From NCBI RefSeq assembly GCF_001027105.1, contig NZ_CP011526.1, positions 1,984,001-2,048,000 on the forward strand: a stretch of 64,000 bases of DNA, given 5' to 3'. This document shows, in pieces, positions 39,646-49,231 of the stretch (the first letter of the stretch is position 1; every line of letters starts with the position of its first letter). The position numbers were made by a program, and so were the translations under genes. This DNA is from Staphylococcus aureus. GTDB lineage: Bacteria; Bacillota; Bacilli; Staphylococcales; Staphylococcaceae. Below the pieces are notes generated by a model, which had not been told where the DNA came from, did no database searches, and worked only from the letters and a program-made list of their open reading frames with translations.

Positions 39646-40272
39646 ATGGGCTTATTTAAAAAAGATAAAAAAGCAATGACTTTTGACAATGCAATGGAAG
39701 AAAGACGTTCAATATATAATTTGAAAGATTCGATATCAATTAGCGATGACGAATTAGAATCAATGATTGCACATGCAGTTAAACATGTTCCTTCATCATT
39801 TAATTCTCAATCAACTAGAATTGTTCTCTTGTTAAATGACAACAATAATAAATTTTGGGATAACACAAAAGCAATTTTAAAAGAAGTCATGGGAGAGAAT
39901 CGTGATTTCGAGCCAACTGAACAAAAAATTGATAACTTCAAACATTCATACGGTACAATTTTGTTTTATGAAGATCAAGATGTTGTAAGTGGTTTACAAG
40001 AACAAATGCCAAACTACTATGATAATTTTGCAATATGGTCAACTCAAACAAATGCCATGCATCAATTTGCAATTTGGACTGCATTAGCTACTAAAGGCAT
40101 AGGTGCTTCATTACAACACTATAATCCACTTGTTGATGAGATGACTTCAAATGAATTTAATATTCCTAAAAGTTGGAAACTTATTGCTCAAATGCCATTT
40201 GGTGATATTCGTGAAGCTGCTGGCGAAAAAACATTTAATCCAGTGGAAGATCGTTTCGTAATAAAAAAATAA
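39646..40272 (+). CDS. Nitroreductase-family FMN oxidoreductase
   Basis: This 208-residue NAD(P)H-dependent flavoprotein starts near AMTFDNAMEERRSIYNLKDSISIS, containing the FMN-phosphate-binding ERRSIY motif. VKHVPSSFNSQSTRIVLLL and the C-terminal GIGASLQHYNPLVDEM also match the family (the SLQHYN segment is typical of YdgI/YodC-type members). It probably reduces quinones or nitro compounds; the natural substrate is unknown. AAGGAGCAA precedes the ATG. It is monocistronic. Confidence 0.85.
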   Translation: MGLFKKDKKAMTFDNAMEERRSIYNLKDSISISDDELESMIAHAVKHVPSSFNSQSTRIVLLLNDNNNKFWDNTKAILKEVMGENRDFEPTEQKIDNFKHSYGTILFYEDQDVVSGLQEQMPNYYDNFAIWSTQTNAMHQFAIWTALATKGIGASLQHYNPLVDEMTSNEFNIPKSWKLIAQMPFGDIREAAGEKTFNPVEDRFVIKK

Positions 40273-40280
40273 TCAATATA

Positions 40281-40520
40281 TTGTTAGGAATGGGACAGAA
40301 ATGATAAAGAATCATTAGTTATTCATTATGTAGTAGTTCTTACACATTAGCCGCTGCTAATGTGCACTTAAGAATAGGAATACATGAGTAAAACTCATGT
40401 ATAAGAAATACTAATTTCTAAAGAAAAAGTATTTCTTTATGTTAGAGCCCACCCCAACTTGCATTGTCTGTAGAAATTGGTGTTCCAATTTCTCTATGTT
40501 GGGGCCCCATCAACTACTGT
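40281..40520. repeat. Intergenic repeat block with STAR element
   Basis: It begins GGAATGGGACAGAAATGAT and ends with a hairpin whose right arm carries TATGTTGGGGCCCC (40494-40507), an exact match to the S. aureus STAR consensus TNTGTTGNGGCCCN. A complementary CCCACCCCAACTTG lies at about 40448. Internal stems (AATACATGAGT/ACTCATGTAT; AATACTAATTTCT/AGTATTTCT) add structure. No ORF. It fills the gap before the C-N hydrolase. Confidence 0.7.
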
Positions 40521-40632
40521 CAATATAACTTTGTAGAGCCTAGGACTTTGATTTTATGTCTTGTGCTCGTTTTTTGCGTTTCAACATAACTTTTAGTAAG
40601 TTATATATAAGATCTATCAAGGATGTGATGTT

Positions 40633-41418
40633 ATGAAAGTCCAAATTTATCAATTACCGATTGTTTTTGGAGATAGTTCTAAAAATGAAACTCAAATAAC
40701 GCAATGGTTCGAAAAAAATATGAATGCTGAAGTAGATGTAGTCGTTTTACCTGAAATGTGGAATAATGGCTATGATTTAGAGCATTTAAATGAAAAAGCA
40801 GATAATAATCTAGGACAAAGTTTTTCATTTATTAAACATTTAGCTGAAAAATATAAAGTCGATATCGTAGCTGGGTCAGTTTCTAACATTAGAAACAATC
40901 AAATATTTAATACAGCTTTTAGTGTGAATAAAAGTGGCCAGCTGATTAATGAATACGACAAAGTTCATTTAGTTCCTATGTTAAGAGAGCATGAATTTTT
41001 AACCGCTGGCGAATACGTAGCTGAACCCTTTCAATTGTCTGACGGTACTTATGTGACCCAACTTATCTGTTATGATTTACGTTTTCCAGAATTATTAAGA
41101 TATCCTGCTCGTAGTGGTGCTAAAATTGCATTTTATGTGGCGCAATGGCCTATGTCACGTCTTCAACATTGGCATTCATTACTAAAGGCACGTGCAATTG
41201 AAAATAATATGTTTGTCATTGGAACTAATAGCACTGGATTCGATGGTAACACAGAATATGCTGGTCATTCGATAGTTATAAACCCAAATGGAGATTTAGT
41301 TGGAGAATTAAATGAATCCGCAGATATTTTGACTGTAGATTTAAACTTAAATGAAGTAGAACAGCAACGCGAAAATATACCTGTATTTAAAAGTATTAAA
41401 TTAGATTTGTATAAATAA
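40633..41418 (+). CDS. Carbon-nitrogen hydrolase (nitrilase superfamily)
   Basis: This 261-residue cytosolic amidase has the catalytic Glu-Lys-Cys triad: Glu in [10 protein letters not shown] (about residue 43), Lys in [16 protein letters not shown] (about residue 110) and Cys in [16 protein letters not shown] (about residue 146). It is closest to the omega-amidase/YafV-type group, which hydrolyses alpha-ketoglutaramate-like amides; the exact substrate is inference. The ribosome binding site is AAGGATG. It converges on RNAIII. Confidence 0.85.
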   Translation: MKVQIYQLPIVFGDSSKNETQITQWFEKNMNAEVDVVVLPEMWNNGYDLEHLNEKADNNLGQSFSFIKHLAEKYKVDIVAGSVSNIRNNQIFNTAFSVNKSGQLINEYDKVHLVPMLREHEFLTAGEYVAEPFQLSDGTYVTQLICYDLRFPELLRYPARSGAKIAFYVAQWPMSRLQHWHSLLKARAIENNMFVIGTNSTGFDGNTEYAGHSIVINPNGDLVGELNESADILTVDLNLNEVEQQRENIPVFKSIKLDLYK

Positions 41419-41457
41419 GAAGCGCCCGAAATAATATTTAAAACATGTCATGACTAA

Positions 41458-41495
41458 ACATAGATTTATGAGAGATTTTTCATAAGTCTATGTTT
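41458..41495 (+). terminator. Terminator after the C-N hydrolase gene
   Basis: ACATAGATTTATGA pairs with TCATAAGTCTATGT and is followed by TTTATTTTTTT. Confidence 0.85.
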
Positions 41496-41665
41496 ATTTT
41501 TTTATAATAGATAACTCAGTAAGAACCCATTTCGCCCTTTGCAAATGAATGATTTTCTTAATTAAATTGATTAATTTTTTGACCTTTTCCAACATTAGAC
41601 TTATTCATATATTTTAACGGCGGGTCTCATAATGATGATTAACTCATCCCTTCTTCATTACAAAA

Positions 41666-42179
41666 AAGGCCGCGAGCTTGGGAGGGGCTCACGACCATAC
41701 TTATTATTAAGGGAATGTTTTACAGTTATTTTTTCAATCTATTTTTGGGGATGTTATTAATTATGAAAAAAATTTTATTTATCAAATAATGATAAATCGA
41801 TGTTGTTTACGATAGCTTACATGCTAGAAATAATTATCTGTAATGATAATTAAGAAAAATACATAGCACTGAGTCCAAGGAAACTAACTCTACTAGCAAA
41901 TGTTACTCACTTGCTAATTTTACATGGTTATTAAGTTGGGATGGCTTAATAACTCATACTTTTAGTACTATACGAAGATAACAAATTTACAATGAAAGTA
42001 ATTAATTATTCATCTTATTTTTTAGTGAATTTGTTCACTGTGTCGATAATCCATTTTACTAAGTCACCGATTGTTGAAATGATATCTTGTGCCATTGAAA
42101 TCACTCCTTCCTTAATTAAGATAAAAATTCTTAAAATTAAACAACTCATCAACTATTTTCCATCACATCTCTGTGATCT
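41666..42179 (-). ncRNA. RNAIII: RNAIII, the agr effector RNA
   Basis: The 5' end AGATCACAGAGATG lies at 42179, and the 3' terminator hairpin (GGTCGTGAGCCCCTCC...GGCC plus Us) ends at about 41666, giving exactly the known 514 nt. It encodes delta-hemolysin near its 5' end. C-rich UCCC-type loops, visible for example in the terminator loop CCCTCCC, pair with Shine-Dalgarno sequences of targets such as rot, spa and coa. It is transcribed from P3, divergent from agrBDCA. Confidence 0.97.
42015..42095 (-). CDS. hld: Delta-hemolysin
   Basis: This is a 26-residue amphipathic PSM-type peptide (MAQDIISTIGDLVKWIIDTV then NKFTKK) encoded within RNAIII and exported without a signal peptide by the Pmt transporter. 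The sequence is the common allele with Gly10. A strong GAAGGAGTG precedes the ATG. Confidence 0.98.
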   Translation of the reverse strand: MAQDIISTIGDLVKWIIDTVNKFTKK

Positions 42180-42180
42180 A

Positions 42181-42252
42181 GTTATATTAAAACATGCTAA
42201 AAGCATTTATTTTCCAATTTTTCTTAACTAGTCGTTTTTTATTCTTAACTGT
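42181..42252 (-). promoter_or_regulatory. agr P3 promoter with AgrA boxes
   Basis: On the minus strand the -10 TATAAC (42181-42186) lies just before the RNAIII start. AgrA direct-repeat boxes TAGTTAAG (42223-42230) and ACAGTTAAG (42244-42252) lie upstream, one about 21 bp from the other, with the weak -35 spacing typical of P3. Confidence 0.85.
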
Positions 42253-42286
42253 AAATTTTTTTATGTTAAAATATTAAATACAAATT

Positions 42287-42332
42287 ACATTTAACAGTTA
42301 AGTATTTATTTCCTACAGTTAGGCAATATAAT
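42287..42332 (+). promoter_or_regulatory. agr P2 promoter with AgrA boxes
   Basis: AgrA boxes ACATTTAACAGTTAAG (42287-42302) and ACAGTTAGG (42315-42323) precede the -10 TATAAT (42327-42332), driving agrBDCA. Confidence 0.88.
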
Positions 42333-42384
42333 GATAAAAGATTGTACTAAATCGTATAATGACAGTGAGGAGAGTGGTGTAAAA

Positions 42385-42954
42385 TTGAATTATTTTGATA
42401 ATAAAATTGACCAGTTTGCCACGTATCTTCAAAAGAGAAATAACTTAGATCATATTCAATTTTTGCAAGTACGATTAGGGATGCAGGTCTTAGCTAAAAA
42501 TATAGGTAAATTAATTGTTATGTATACTATTGCCTATATTTTAAACATTTTTCTGTTTACGTTAATTACGAATTTAACATTTTATTTAATAAGAAGACAT
42601 GCACATGGTGCACATGCACCTTCTTCTTTTTGGTGTTATGTAGAAAGTATTATACTATTTATACTTTTACCTTTAGTAATAGTAAATTTTCATATTAACT
42701 TTTTAATTATGATTATTTTAACAGTTATTTCTTTAGGTGTAATCTCAGTATATGCTCCTGCAGCAACTAAAAAGAAGCCCATTCCTGTGCGACTTATTAA
42801 ACGAAAAAAATATTATGCGATTATTGTTAGTTTAACCCTTTTCATTATCACACTTATCATCAAAGAGCCATTTGCCCAATTCATTCAATTAGGCATCATA
42901 ATAGAAGCTATTACATTATTACCTATTTTCTTTATTAAGGAGGACTTAAAATGA
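42385..42954 (+). CDS. agrB: AgrB, membrane protease for the autoinducing peptide
   Basis: This 189-residue membrane cysteine endopeptidase cleaves AgrD at its C-terminal side and forms the thiolactone. The catalytic His and Cys are in [19 protein letters not shown] (His77, Cys84). Four to six hydrophobic segments surround it. The start is TTG at 42385 with GAGGAGAG upstream; the longer ATG frame has no such site. Its stop overlaps the agrD start (ATGA). The protein is group I type, consistent with the AgrD peptide. Confidence 0.96.
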
Positions 42955-43091
42955 ATACATTATTTAACTTATTTTTTGATTTTATTACTGGGATTTTAAA
43001 AAACATTGGTAACATCGCAGCTTATAGTACTTGTGACTTCATAATGGATGAAGTTGAAGTACCAAAAGAATTAACACAATTACACGAATAA
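42951..43091 (+). CDS. agrD: AgrD, autoinducing peptide precursor, agr group I
   Basis: The 46-residue propeptide has an N-terminal amphipathic leader ([20 protein letters not shown]), the AIP core YSTCDFIM (Cys closes the thiolactone with the terminal Met) and an acidic C-terminal recognition tail ([14 protein letters not shown]) cut by AgrB. The core defines agr specificity group I. AAGGAGG precedes the ATG, which overlaps the agrB stop. Confidence 0.98.
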
Positions 43092-43115
43092 TTTAAATAG
43101 AGAGTGTGATAGTAG

Positions 43116-44408
43116 GTGGAATTATTAAATAGTTATAATTTTGTTTTATTCGTATTAACTCAAATGATATTAATGTTTACAATACCAGCTATAATTAGTG
43201 GTATTAAGTACAGTAAACTTGATTATTTTTTCATCATAGTAATTTCGACATTATCGTTATTTCTATTTAAAATGTTTGATAGCGCGTCCTTAATCATATT
43301 AACTTCATTTATTATTATAATGTATTTTGTCAAAATCAAATGGTATTCTATTTTGTTGATTATGACTTCGCAGATTATTCTATACTGTGCTAACTACATG
43401 TATATAGTTATATATGCATATATCACCAAAATTTCTGATAGTATATTTGTAATATTCCCTAGCTTTTTTGTAGTTTATGTGACTATTAGTATACTATTCT
43501 CATATATAATAAATAGAGTTCTCAAAAAAATTAGCACACCATATCTAATACTAAACAAAGGATTTTTAATAGTTATTTCGACTATCTTACTGCTTACTTT
43601 TTCATTATTTTTCTTTTATTCACAAATAAACTCGGATGAAGCTAAAGTAATAAGGCAGTATTCTTTTATTTTTATTGGTATCACTATATTTTTAAGTATA
43701 TTAACATTTGTTATTTCTCAATTTCTCCTTAAAGAGATGAAATATAAACGTAATCAAGAAGAAATTGAAACCTATTATGAATATACATTGAAGATTGAAG
43801 CTATCAACAACGAAATGCGCAAGTTCCGTCATGATTATGTCAATATCTTAACGACACTTTCAGAATACATTCGAGAAGATGACATGCCTGGCCTACGTGA
43901 TTATTTCAATAAAAATATTGTACCTATGAAAGACAATTTACAAATGAATGCTATAAAATTAAATGGTATCGAGAATCTTAAAGTACGTGAAATTAAAGGC
44001 TTAATTACTGCGAAAATTTTACGTGCACAAGAAATGAATATTCCGATTAGTATCGAAATACCCGATGAAGTAAGTAGCATTAACTTGAATATGATCGATT
44101 TAAGTCGCAGTATTGGTATTATTCTTGATAATGCAATTGAGGCATCAACTGAAATTGATGACCCTATCATTCGCGTTGCATTTATTGAAAGTGAAAATTC
44201 AGTAACGTTTATTGTTATGAATAAATGCGCTGATGATATACCACGCATTCATGAATTGTTCCAAGAAAGTTTTTCTACTAAAGGTGAAGGTCGTGGTTTA
44301 GGTCTATCAACTTTAAAAGAAATTGCTGATAATGCAGACAATGTCTTATTAGATACAATTATCGAAAATGGTTTCTTTATTCAAAAAGTTGAAATTATTA
44401 ACAACTAG
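43116..44408 (+). CDS. agrC: AgrC, receptor histidine kinase
   Basis: This 430-residue sensor has six hydrophobic helices over residues 1-205 forming the AIP receptor, then the HPK10-family cytoplasmic domain: phospho-acceptor His239 in KFRHDYVNILTTLSEY, N box IGIILDNAIEAS and G box GEGRGLGLSTLKEI. It starts with GTG after GAGAGTG. The full length indicates an intact receptor. It phosphorylates AgrA on binding AIP-I. Confidence 0.97.
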   Translation: MELLNSYNFVLFVLTQMILMFTIPAIISGIKYSKLDYFFIIVISTLSLFLFKMFDSASLIILTSFIIIMYFVKIKWYSILLIMTSQIILYCANYMYIVIYAYITKISDSIFVIFPSFFVVYVTISILFSYIINRVLKKISTPYLILNKGFLIVISTILLLTFSLFFFYSQINSDEAKVIRQYSFIFIGITIFLSILTFVISQFLLKEMKYKRNQEEIETYYEYTLKIEAINNEMRKFRHDYVNILTTLSEYIREDDMPGLRDYFNKNIVPMKDNLQMNAIKLNGIENLKVREIKGLITAKILRAQEMNIPISIEIPDEVSSINLNMIDLSRSIGIILDNAIEASTEIDDPIIRVAFIESENSVTFIVMNKCADDIPRIHELFQESFSTKGEGRGLGLSTLKEIADNADNVLLDTIIENGFFIQKVEIINN

Positions 44409-44426
44409 CCATAAGGATGTGAATGT

Positions 44427-45143
44427 ATGAAAATTTTCATTTGCGAAGACGATCCAAAACAAAGAGAAAACATGGTTACCATTATTAAAAATTATATAAT
44501 GATAGAAGAAAAGCCTATGGAAATTGCCCTCGCAACTGATAATCCTTATGAGGTGCTTGAGCAAGCTAAAAATATGAATGACATAGGCTGTTACTTTTTA
44601 GATATTCAACTTTCAACTGATATTAATGGTATCAAATTAGGCAGTGAAATTCGTAAGCATGACCCAGTTGGTAACATTATTTTCGTTACGAGTCACAGTG
44701 AACTTACCTATTTAACATTTGTCTACAAAGTTGCAGCGATGGATTTTATTTTTAAAGATGATCCAGCTGAATTAAGAACTCGAATTATAGACTGTTTAGA
44801 AACTGCACATACACGCTTACAATTGTTGTCTAAAGATAATAGCGTTGAAACGATTGAATTAAAACGTGGCAGTAATTCAGTGTATGTTCAATATGATGAT
44901 ATTATGTTTTTTGAATCATCAACAAAATCTCACAGACTCATTGCCCATTTAGATAACCGTCAAATTGAATTTTATGGTAATTTAAAAGAACTGAGTCAAT
45001 TAGATGATCGTTTCTTTAGATGTCATGATAGCTTTGTCGTCAATCGCCATAATATTGAATCTATAGATTCGAAAGAGCGAATTGTCTATTTTAAAAATAA
45101 AGAACACTGCTATGCATCGGTGAGAAACGTTAAAAAAATATAA
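44427..45143 (+). CDS. agrA: AgrA, response regulator
   Basis: This 238-residue regulator has a receiver domain with phospho-acceptor Asp59 (GCYFLDIQLSTD) and acidic pocket ICEDDPKQRE. It also has a LytTR DNA-binding domain (about residues 140-238) with IELKRGSNSVYVQYDDIMFFES, HLDNRQIEFYGNLKEL and RCHDSFVVNRHNIESID. The C-terminus ends at the usual VRNVKKI, so the common agr-inactivating C-terminal frameshift is absent. It activates P2, P3 and the PSM genes directly. Confidence 0.97.
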   Translation: MKIFICEDDPKQRENMVTIIKNYIMIEEKPMEIALATDNPYEVLEQAKNMNDIGCYFLDIQLSTDINGIKLGSEIRKHDPVGNIIFVTSHSELTYLTFVYKVAAMDFIFKDDPAELRTRIIDCLETAHTRLQLLSKDNSVETIELKRGSNSVYVQYDDIMFFESSTKSHRLIAHLDNRQIEFYGNLKELSQLDDRFFRCHDSFVVNRHNIESIDSKERIVYFKNKEHCYASVRNVKKI

Positions 45144-45182
45144 TAAGATAATAAAGTCAGTTAACGGCGTATTCAATTGTAA

Positions 45183-45205
45183 ATCTTGTTGGATTTTAAC
45201 AAGAT
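45183..45205 (+). terminator. Hairpin downstream of agrA
   Basis: ATCTTGTT pairs with AACAAGAT 40 bp after the agrA stop. It lacks an immediate T run, but a T-rich stretch follows at about 45230. The rest of the gap to 45452 shows no gene. Confidence 0.5.
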
Positions 45206-45452
45206 AACTAGCAAATGCACTGTATAGCTGGCTTTTTAATTTTATTAACAAAATTAAATATGACGCGTGAATTAAAAAATGATGTAACGTCTCTTTGTAT
45301 ACCTATTCCTATTACTACATAATTTATCAATTTCTATTTCACTCTACAATCCTATGGCGCAATTTTTAACAAAATATACTAAATTTGAAATTGACAGTTT
45401 CCATAAATAAAATGCTATAATTTCCTACTCCGTGAATCTTATTTTGTTTTAA

Positions 45453-45497
45453 AAAACAGTGTAGCACAAGATTCAACTTGTTTCCTACACTGTTTTA
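45453..45497 (-). terminator. scrK terminator
   Basis: AAACAGTGTAG pairs with CTACACTGTTT just downstream of the scrK stop, with A/T runs on both sides. Confidence 0.8.
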
Positions 45498-45509
45498 TAA
45501 ATGAATTAT

Positions 45510-46469
45510 TTAAAATGCTTGTTCAACCTCTTGTAATGTTGGCAAACTATTAATAGCACCATACTTCGTTGTCACTATTGCAGCAACGCGATTGCTAAAC
45601 GCTAAAATTTCCTCACCTTCATTTTCAAATAACTGAGTTAAATTTAACACATCGGTTGCTAAAATCCTGCTAATAACTGCACCAATAAATGCATCCCCTG
45701 CCCCAGTTGTATCAACAGGTTTTACCTTATAGCCACTATGATAATGATTAATACCATTTTTCAAATATACGGCAGCACCATCTGCTCCCTTCGTATAAAT
45801 GACTACAGTAACATTACCTGTAAATAATGATTGAATGGCTTCATTTTCATCATGAATACCTGTAATAAATTCTAATTCTTCATCTGAAACTTTTACAATA
45901 TGCGCCAATGGCAAAAAGGTATGAATAGTTTGTCTTAAATCTTCAGCGTTATCCCATAATGGCAATCTTACATTAGGATCAAATACGACAGTACCATTTG
46001 CATTTAATGTTTTGGTAATCAATTGATAATGTGCATCTCTCATCGGACTATCGACCAAATCAACAGAACAAAAATGTACTACATCATTTTCATTCACATC
46101 AATATCATTCACAAAACTTGGTTCAAATAACATATCAGCAGAGGGCTTACGATAAAAAGAAAAATCTCGCTCGCCCGCTTCAGTCAAACTCACAAAAGCT
46201 AACGCAGTGTTTGCTTCATTCGTGCGATACACTTTTGATACATCTACACCAATACTTGATATCGTTTCAATAATGCTATCTCCAAATGCATCATTACCTA
46301 ATTGTGTAATCATATACGCTTGTTGTCCTAACTTTTGAACTGTACAAGCTACATTGCATGGCGCGCCACCAATTTGCTTCGTAAATGTTTGAACATCTTT
46401 TAAATTCGCATTTGTAACATTTGGAATAAAATCAATTAACGCTTCTCCTATTGAAAATAGACGTCTCAT
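45510..46469 (-). CDS. scrK: Fructokinase (PfkB/ribokinase family)
   Basis: This 319-residue sugar kinase phosphorylates the fructose released by ScrB. PfkB signatures are GGAPCNVACTVQKLGQQAYMITQLGND (about residues 33-60) and DTTGAGDAFIGAVISRIL (about residue 245), which contains the catalytic Asp and anion hole. It overlaps scrB by 4 bp (ATGA) and is the last gene of the sucrose operon. Confidence 0.92.
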   Translation of the reverse strand: MRRLFSIGEALIDFIPNVTNANLKDVQTFTKQIGGAPCNVACTVQKLGQQAYMITQLGNDAFGDSIIETISSIGVDVSKVYRTNEANTALAFVSLTEAGERDFSFYRKPSADMLFEPSFVNDIDVNENDVVHFCSVDLVDSPMRDAHYQLITKTLNANGTVVFDPNVRLPLWDNAEDLRQTIHTFLPLAHIVKVSDEELEFITGIHDENEAIQSLFTGNVTVVIYTKGADGAAVYLKNGINHYHSGYKVKPVDTTGAGDAFIGAVISRILATDVLNLTQLFENEGEEILAFSNRVAAIVTTKYGAINSLPTLQEVEQAF

Positions 46470-47950
46470 TTATGTTCATCCTTTAAATCATATTTAGTAA
46501 ATTGTAAATATACTTGCCCTGATTCTGTTGATGTTTTAATACCTAGTGCGTCTTCTGTCGGGAAAATTCGAGATGTCAAAACACGTTCTCCATCATTACA
46601 GAAAATTTCTATACTAGATGTATCAACAAAAATTTGTAATTGCTTTAATGGCGTGTCTAATATCGTACTACGCGTCGTACCTTCAACATTTGTCGGCAAT
46701 AAACCACTGTCGCTGCGATCTAATGTTATTTTATTTTCACGCTTGTTATAAGCAATTAATGTTGAAGAAGTCTTAGATGTACGTAATTCAAAGTACACTT
46801 CGGTAGCATCATTATCCAAAATATCTATGATTAATTCATACTGTTTACCTTCATACGGATGTAATTTTCGAGTAAATTTATTTGCGTAGCCTAATGCTGT
46901 CTCTTTATTGTGACGTAATTTTTCCAACGCTGGATATGGACGTTGCTTAAGTTGACCATTTTCTACATTTAATACACGAGGAATTGTTAAGCAATGGGCC
47001 CATCCTTCATTATCAGTAGGATATTCGATTTCCGGTAACCCCATCCATCCAATTAGTACTCGTCGGCCTTTTTCATCTAAAAATGTTTGAGGTGCATAGA
47101 AATCAAAACCATTATCAAGCTCGACAAAATTTTCATGTTCATATGTTAACTTTTCAATATCAAACTTTCCAAGTATATAACCACTTTGATAAATATTTTT
47201 GAACTGATCGCCTTTTGGTTCAATACCTTGTGGACAAATAAGTATGACATCTTGATTATCTACATTAAAGTAATCTGGGCATTCCCACATATATCCAAAA
47301 TCATCCAACTCTGTATTTATTTCACCTAAATAATGCCAATTAATTATATCTTCAGTATTATAAAGTAATAATCGACCTTGCTGATCATTATTTTGTGCAC
47401 CAATGATTGCATAATATTTCTCATCATATTTAAAAACTTTAGGATCTCTAAAATGACTCGTATATCCTTCTGGTTGTTGGCTAATTACTGGCTTTGGAAA
47501 CTTTTCAACTGAACCGTCTTCTTTCAATCGTGCGATCATCTGACTCGCATGTCGTTGCCAATGATTATCTCGATGATTTCCTGTGTACATATAATATAAA
47601 TGCCCGTTATATTCAAAAGCGCTACCGCTATATACACCATGGCTGTCATATTTAGTATCTGGATTTAAAATTGGCCCTTCAGCTTTAAAGTTTATTAAGT
47701 CATCACTCGTGTAGTTATACCAATACTTTAAGCCATGTACTGCGCCTAATGGGAACCATTGATGTGAAACATAATACTTCCCTTTATAAAAAATAAGTCC
47801 GTTGGGGTCATTTAATAAGCCTGTTTCTGGTTGTATATGAAATTGTTGACGAAATTTTGATTGATCAACTTGTTGTTTTAATGTTTTAAAATACTCAGTA
47901 TCAACGTCCTCGATTCGTTGATAACGTTCTTCTCTAGTCCATTCGGTCAT
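46466..47950 (-). CDS. scrB: Sucrose-6-phosphate hydrolase (GH32)
   Basis: This 494-residue enzyme splits sucrose-6-phosphate into glucose-6-phosphate and fructose. GH32 motifs are all present: FHIQPETGLLNDPNGLIFYKG with the nucleophile Asp (NDPNG), FRDPKVF (transition-state Asp), and WECPDYFNV with the acid-base Glu. The C-terminal beta-sandwich follows (SSIEIFCNDGERVLTSRIFP). AAGGAGGACTGG precedes the ATG. It is translationally coupled to scrK. The PTS permease scrA is not in the window. Confidence 0.94.
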   Translation of the reverse strand: MTEWTREERYQRIEDVDTEYFKTLKQQVDQSKFRQQFHIQPETGLLNDPNGLIFYKGKYYVSHQWFPLGAVHGLKYWYNYTSDDLINFKAEGPILNPDTKYDSHGVYSGSAFEYNGHLYYMYTGNHRDNHWQRHASQMIARLKEDGSVEKFPKPVISQQPEGYTSHFRDPKVFKYDEKYYAIIGAQNNDQQGRLLLYNTEDIINWHYLGEINTELDDFGYMWECPDYFNVDNQDVILICPQGIEPKGDQFKNIYQSGYILGKFDIEKLTYEHENFVELDNGFDFYAPQTFLDEKGRRVLIGWMGLPEIEYPTDNEGWAHCLTIPRVLNVENGQLKQRPYPALEKLRHNKETALGYANKFTRKLHPYEGKQYELIIDILDNDATEVYFELRTSKTSSTLIAYNKRENKITLDRSDSGLLPTNVEGTTRSTILDTPLKQLQIFVDTSSIEIFCNDGERVLTSRIFPTEDALGIKTSTESGQVYLQFTKYDLKDEHK

Positions 47951-48060
47951 AATATTTACCCAGTCCTCCTTTTATAATTTATGCTGTTAACAATTTATAT
48001 TCTATTATAGCAAATTTTACCTACGTTCTTTAACTTTTAACCTATCCATTTATAGTTATA

Positions 48061-48074
48061 TGGTATCGGTTCCA
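48061..48074. promoter_or_regulatory. Candidate ScrR operator upstream of scrB
   Basis: TGGTATCGGTTCCA is an imperfect palindrome (10 of 14 positions symmetric) with the central CG typical of LacI-family operators. It lies between the scrR stop and the scrB start. Confidence 0.5.
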
Positions 48075-48098
48075 CATTTATTTTAAAAAATACAGCGT

Positions 48099-49049
48099 CT
48101 AAATATTAACATCTACTGTGACGCTATATGGCATATCTTGCTTTTTAAGCATCTGTTGTATCTCTTCCATCGCGCATTGGCCAGCTTCAAAATAATTATA
48201 ATGAATTGTTTTTATCGATGGAGACACTAATTGTGTCATTGGGTCACCACCAAAACCATATATTTGATGTGGTTTCATAACATCTTTTTTATCAGAATAA
48301 TATTTATAGGCAGCTAATGCAATCGTATCAGTTGCTCCAACAACCGCATCTACTTGCTCCACATTTTCCAAAACATTTGCAACATCTTTTTGTGCTTCCA
48401 CATAAGTAAAATTTGTTTCATGTATATTAGGTTTAATTTGGTATTTAGCTAACTGGTCAAGTAAACCACGTTTTCTATGTATACCAACTGCAATATCTTT
48501 TTCACTTACACTAAACACTTCAACTTGTTGATATCCCTGTTGACCAATCCATTCGCCTATAATTTGACCTGCTTTATAATCATCATGCACAATACTATGA
48601 AGTTGTTCATGTTGTTGACCAACAATAACGATTGGTACATTCATTTTATTAATGACTTCAATATGTCTCTCTGTTATGTCTGTAGCCATTAAAACAATAC
48701 CATCTACTTTACTGCGTGCTAATGTTTCAAGCGCTTGTATTTCTGCTTCGATATTTAAACCTGTGTAATTTAAAATTAATTGTGATTCATATTTTTGGCA
48801 TTGTTTTGCCAATCCTTTGATTGTTTCATCTACTGCATATGAATTCATTCTAGGTATAATGGCACCAATAAGGTGTGTTTGTCTCGCTCTTAAACTTTGA
48901 GCAAATTGATTCGGTTGATAGTCATGTTCTGCTATAATTCTTGTTAATTTTTCACTTGTTTTTTTACTGACAGATCCATTATTTAAAAATCTAGATACTG
49001 TACTTTTTGAAACGCCTGCCAATTTGGCAATATCAGATATATTTTTCAT
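48099..49049 (-). CDS. scrR: LacI-family sucrose operon repressor
   Basis: This 316-residue regulator has an N-terminal LacI helix-turn-helix (ISDIAKLAGVSKSTVSRFLNNGSVSKKT) and hinge (YQPNQFAQSLRARQTHLIGAIIP), followed by a periplasmic-binding-protein-like effector domain (VDGIVLMATDI, VDAVVGATDTIALAAYKYY, IYGFGGDPMTQLVSPSIKTIHYN). It would repress scrBK. A cre-like box lies upstream (49100-49113). Confidence 0.9.
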   Translation of the reverse strand: MKNISDIAKLAGVSKSTVSRFLNNGSVSKKTSEKLTRIIAEHDYQPNQFAQSLRARQTHLIGAIIPRMNSYAVDETIKGLAKQCQKYESQLILNYTGLNIEAEIQALETLARSKVDGIVLMATDITERHIEVINKMNVPIVIVGQQHEQLHSIVHDDYKAGQIIGEWIGQQGYQQVEVFSVSEKDIAVGIHRKRGLLDQLAKYQIKPNIHETNFTYVEAQKDVANVLENVEQVDAVVGATDTIALAAYKYYSDKKDVMKPHQIYGFGGDPMTQLVSPSIKTIHYNYFEAGQCAMEEIQQMLKKQDMPYSVTVDVNI

Positions 49050-49099
49050 ACTTATTCACCTATCATTATTTGTGACACTTAGCCTTATTTTAGCATATG

Positions 49100-49113
49100 T
49101 GTAACCGCTTTAA
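49100..49113. promoter_or_regulatory. cre-like box upstream of scrR
   Basis: TGTAACCGCTTTAA matches TGWAANCGNTNWCA at 13 of 14 positions, 51 bp before scrR. It could bind CcpA or the related ScrR itself. Confidence 0.5.
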
Positions 49114-49171
49114 ATAATATTTCTGCTTCTTTCATAAAAAGATTTCAAAATAAAACTTTTGTATAACAAAA

Positions 49172-49208
49172 TGTCCCAACATCAACCTTTAGTTAAATGT
49201 CAGGACAA
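49172..49208 (-). terminator. amt terminator
   Basis: TGTCCCAACAT pairs with ATGTCAGGACA (two mismatches), and a T-rich tract follows in the minus-strand direction. Confidence 0.6.
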
Positions 49209-49231
49209 TGAATATTCTATGTAAATATATT

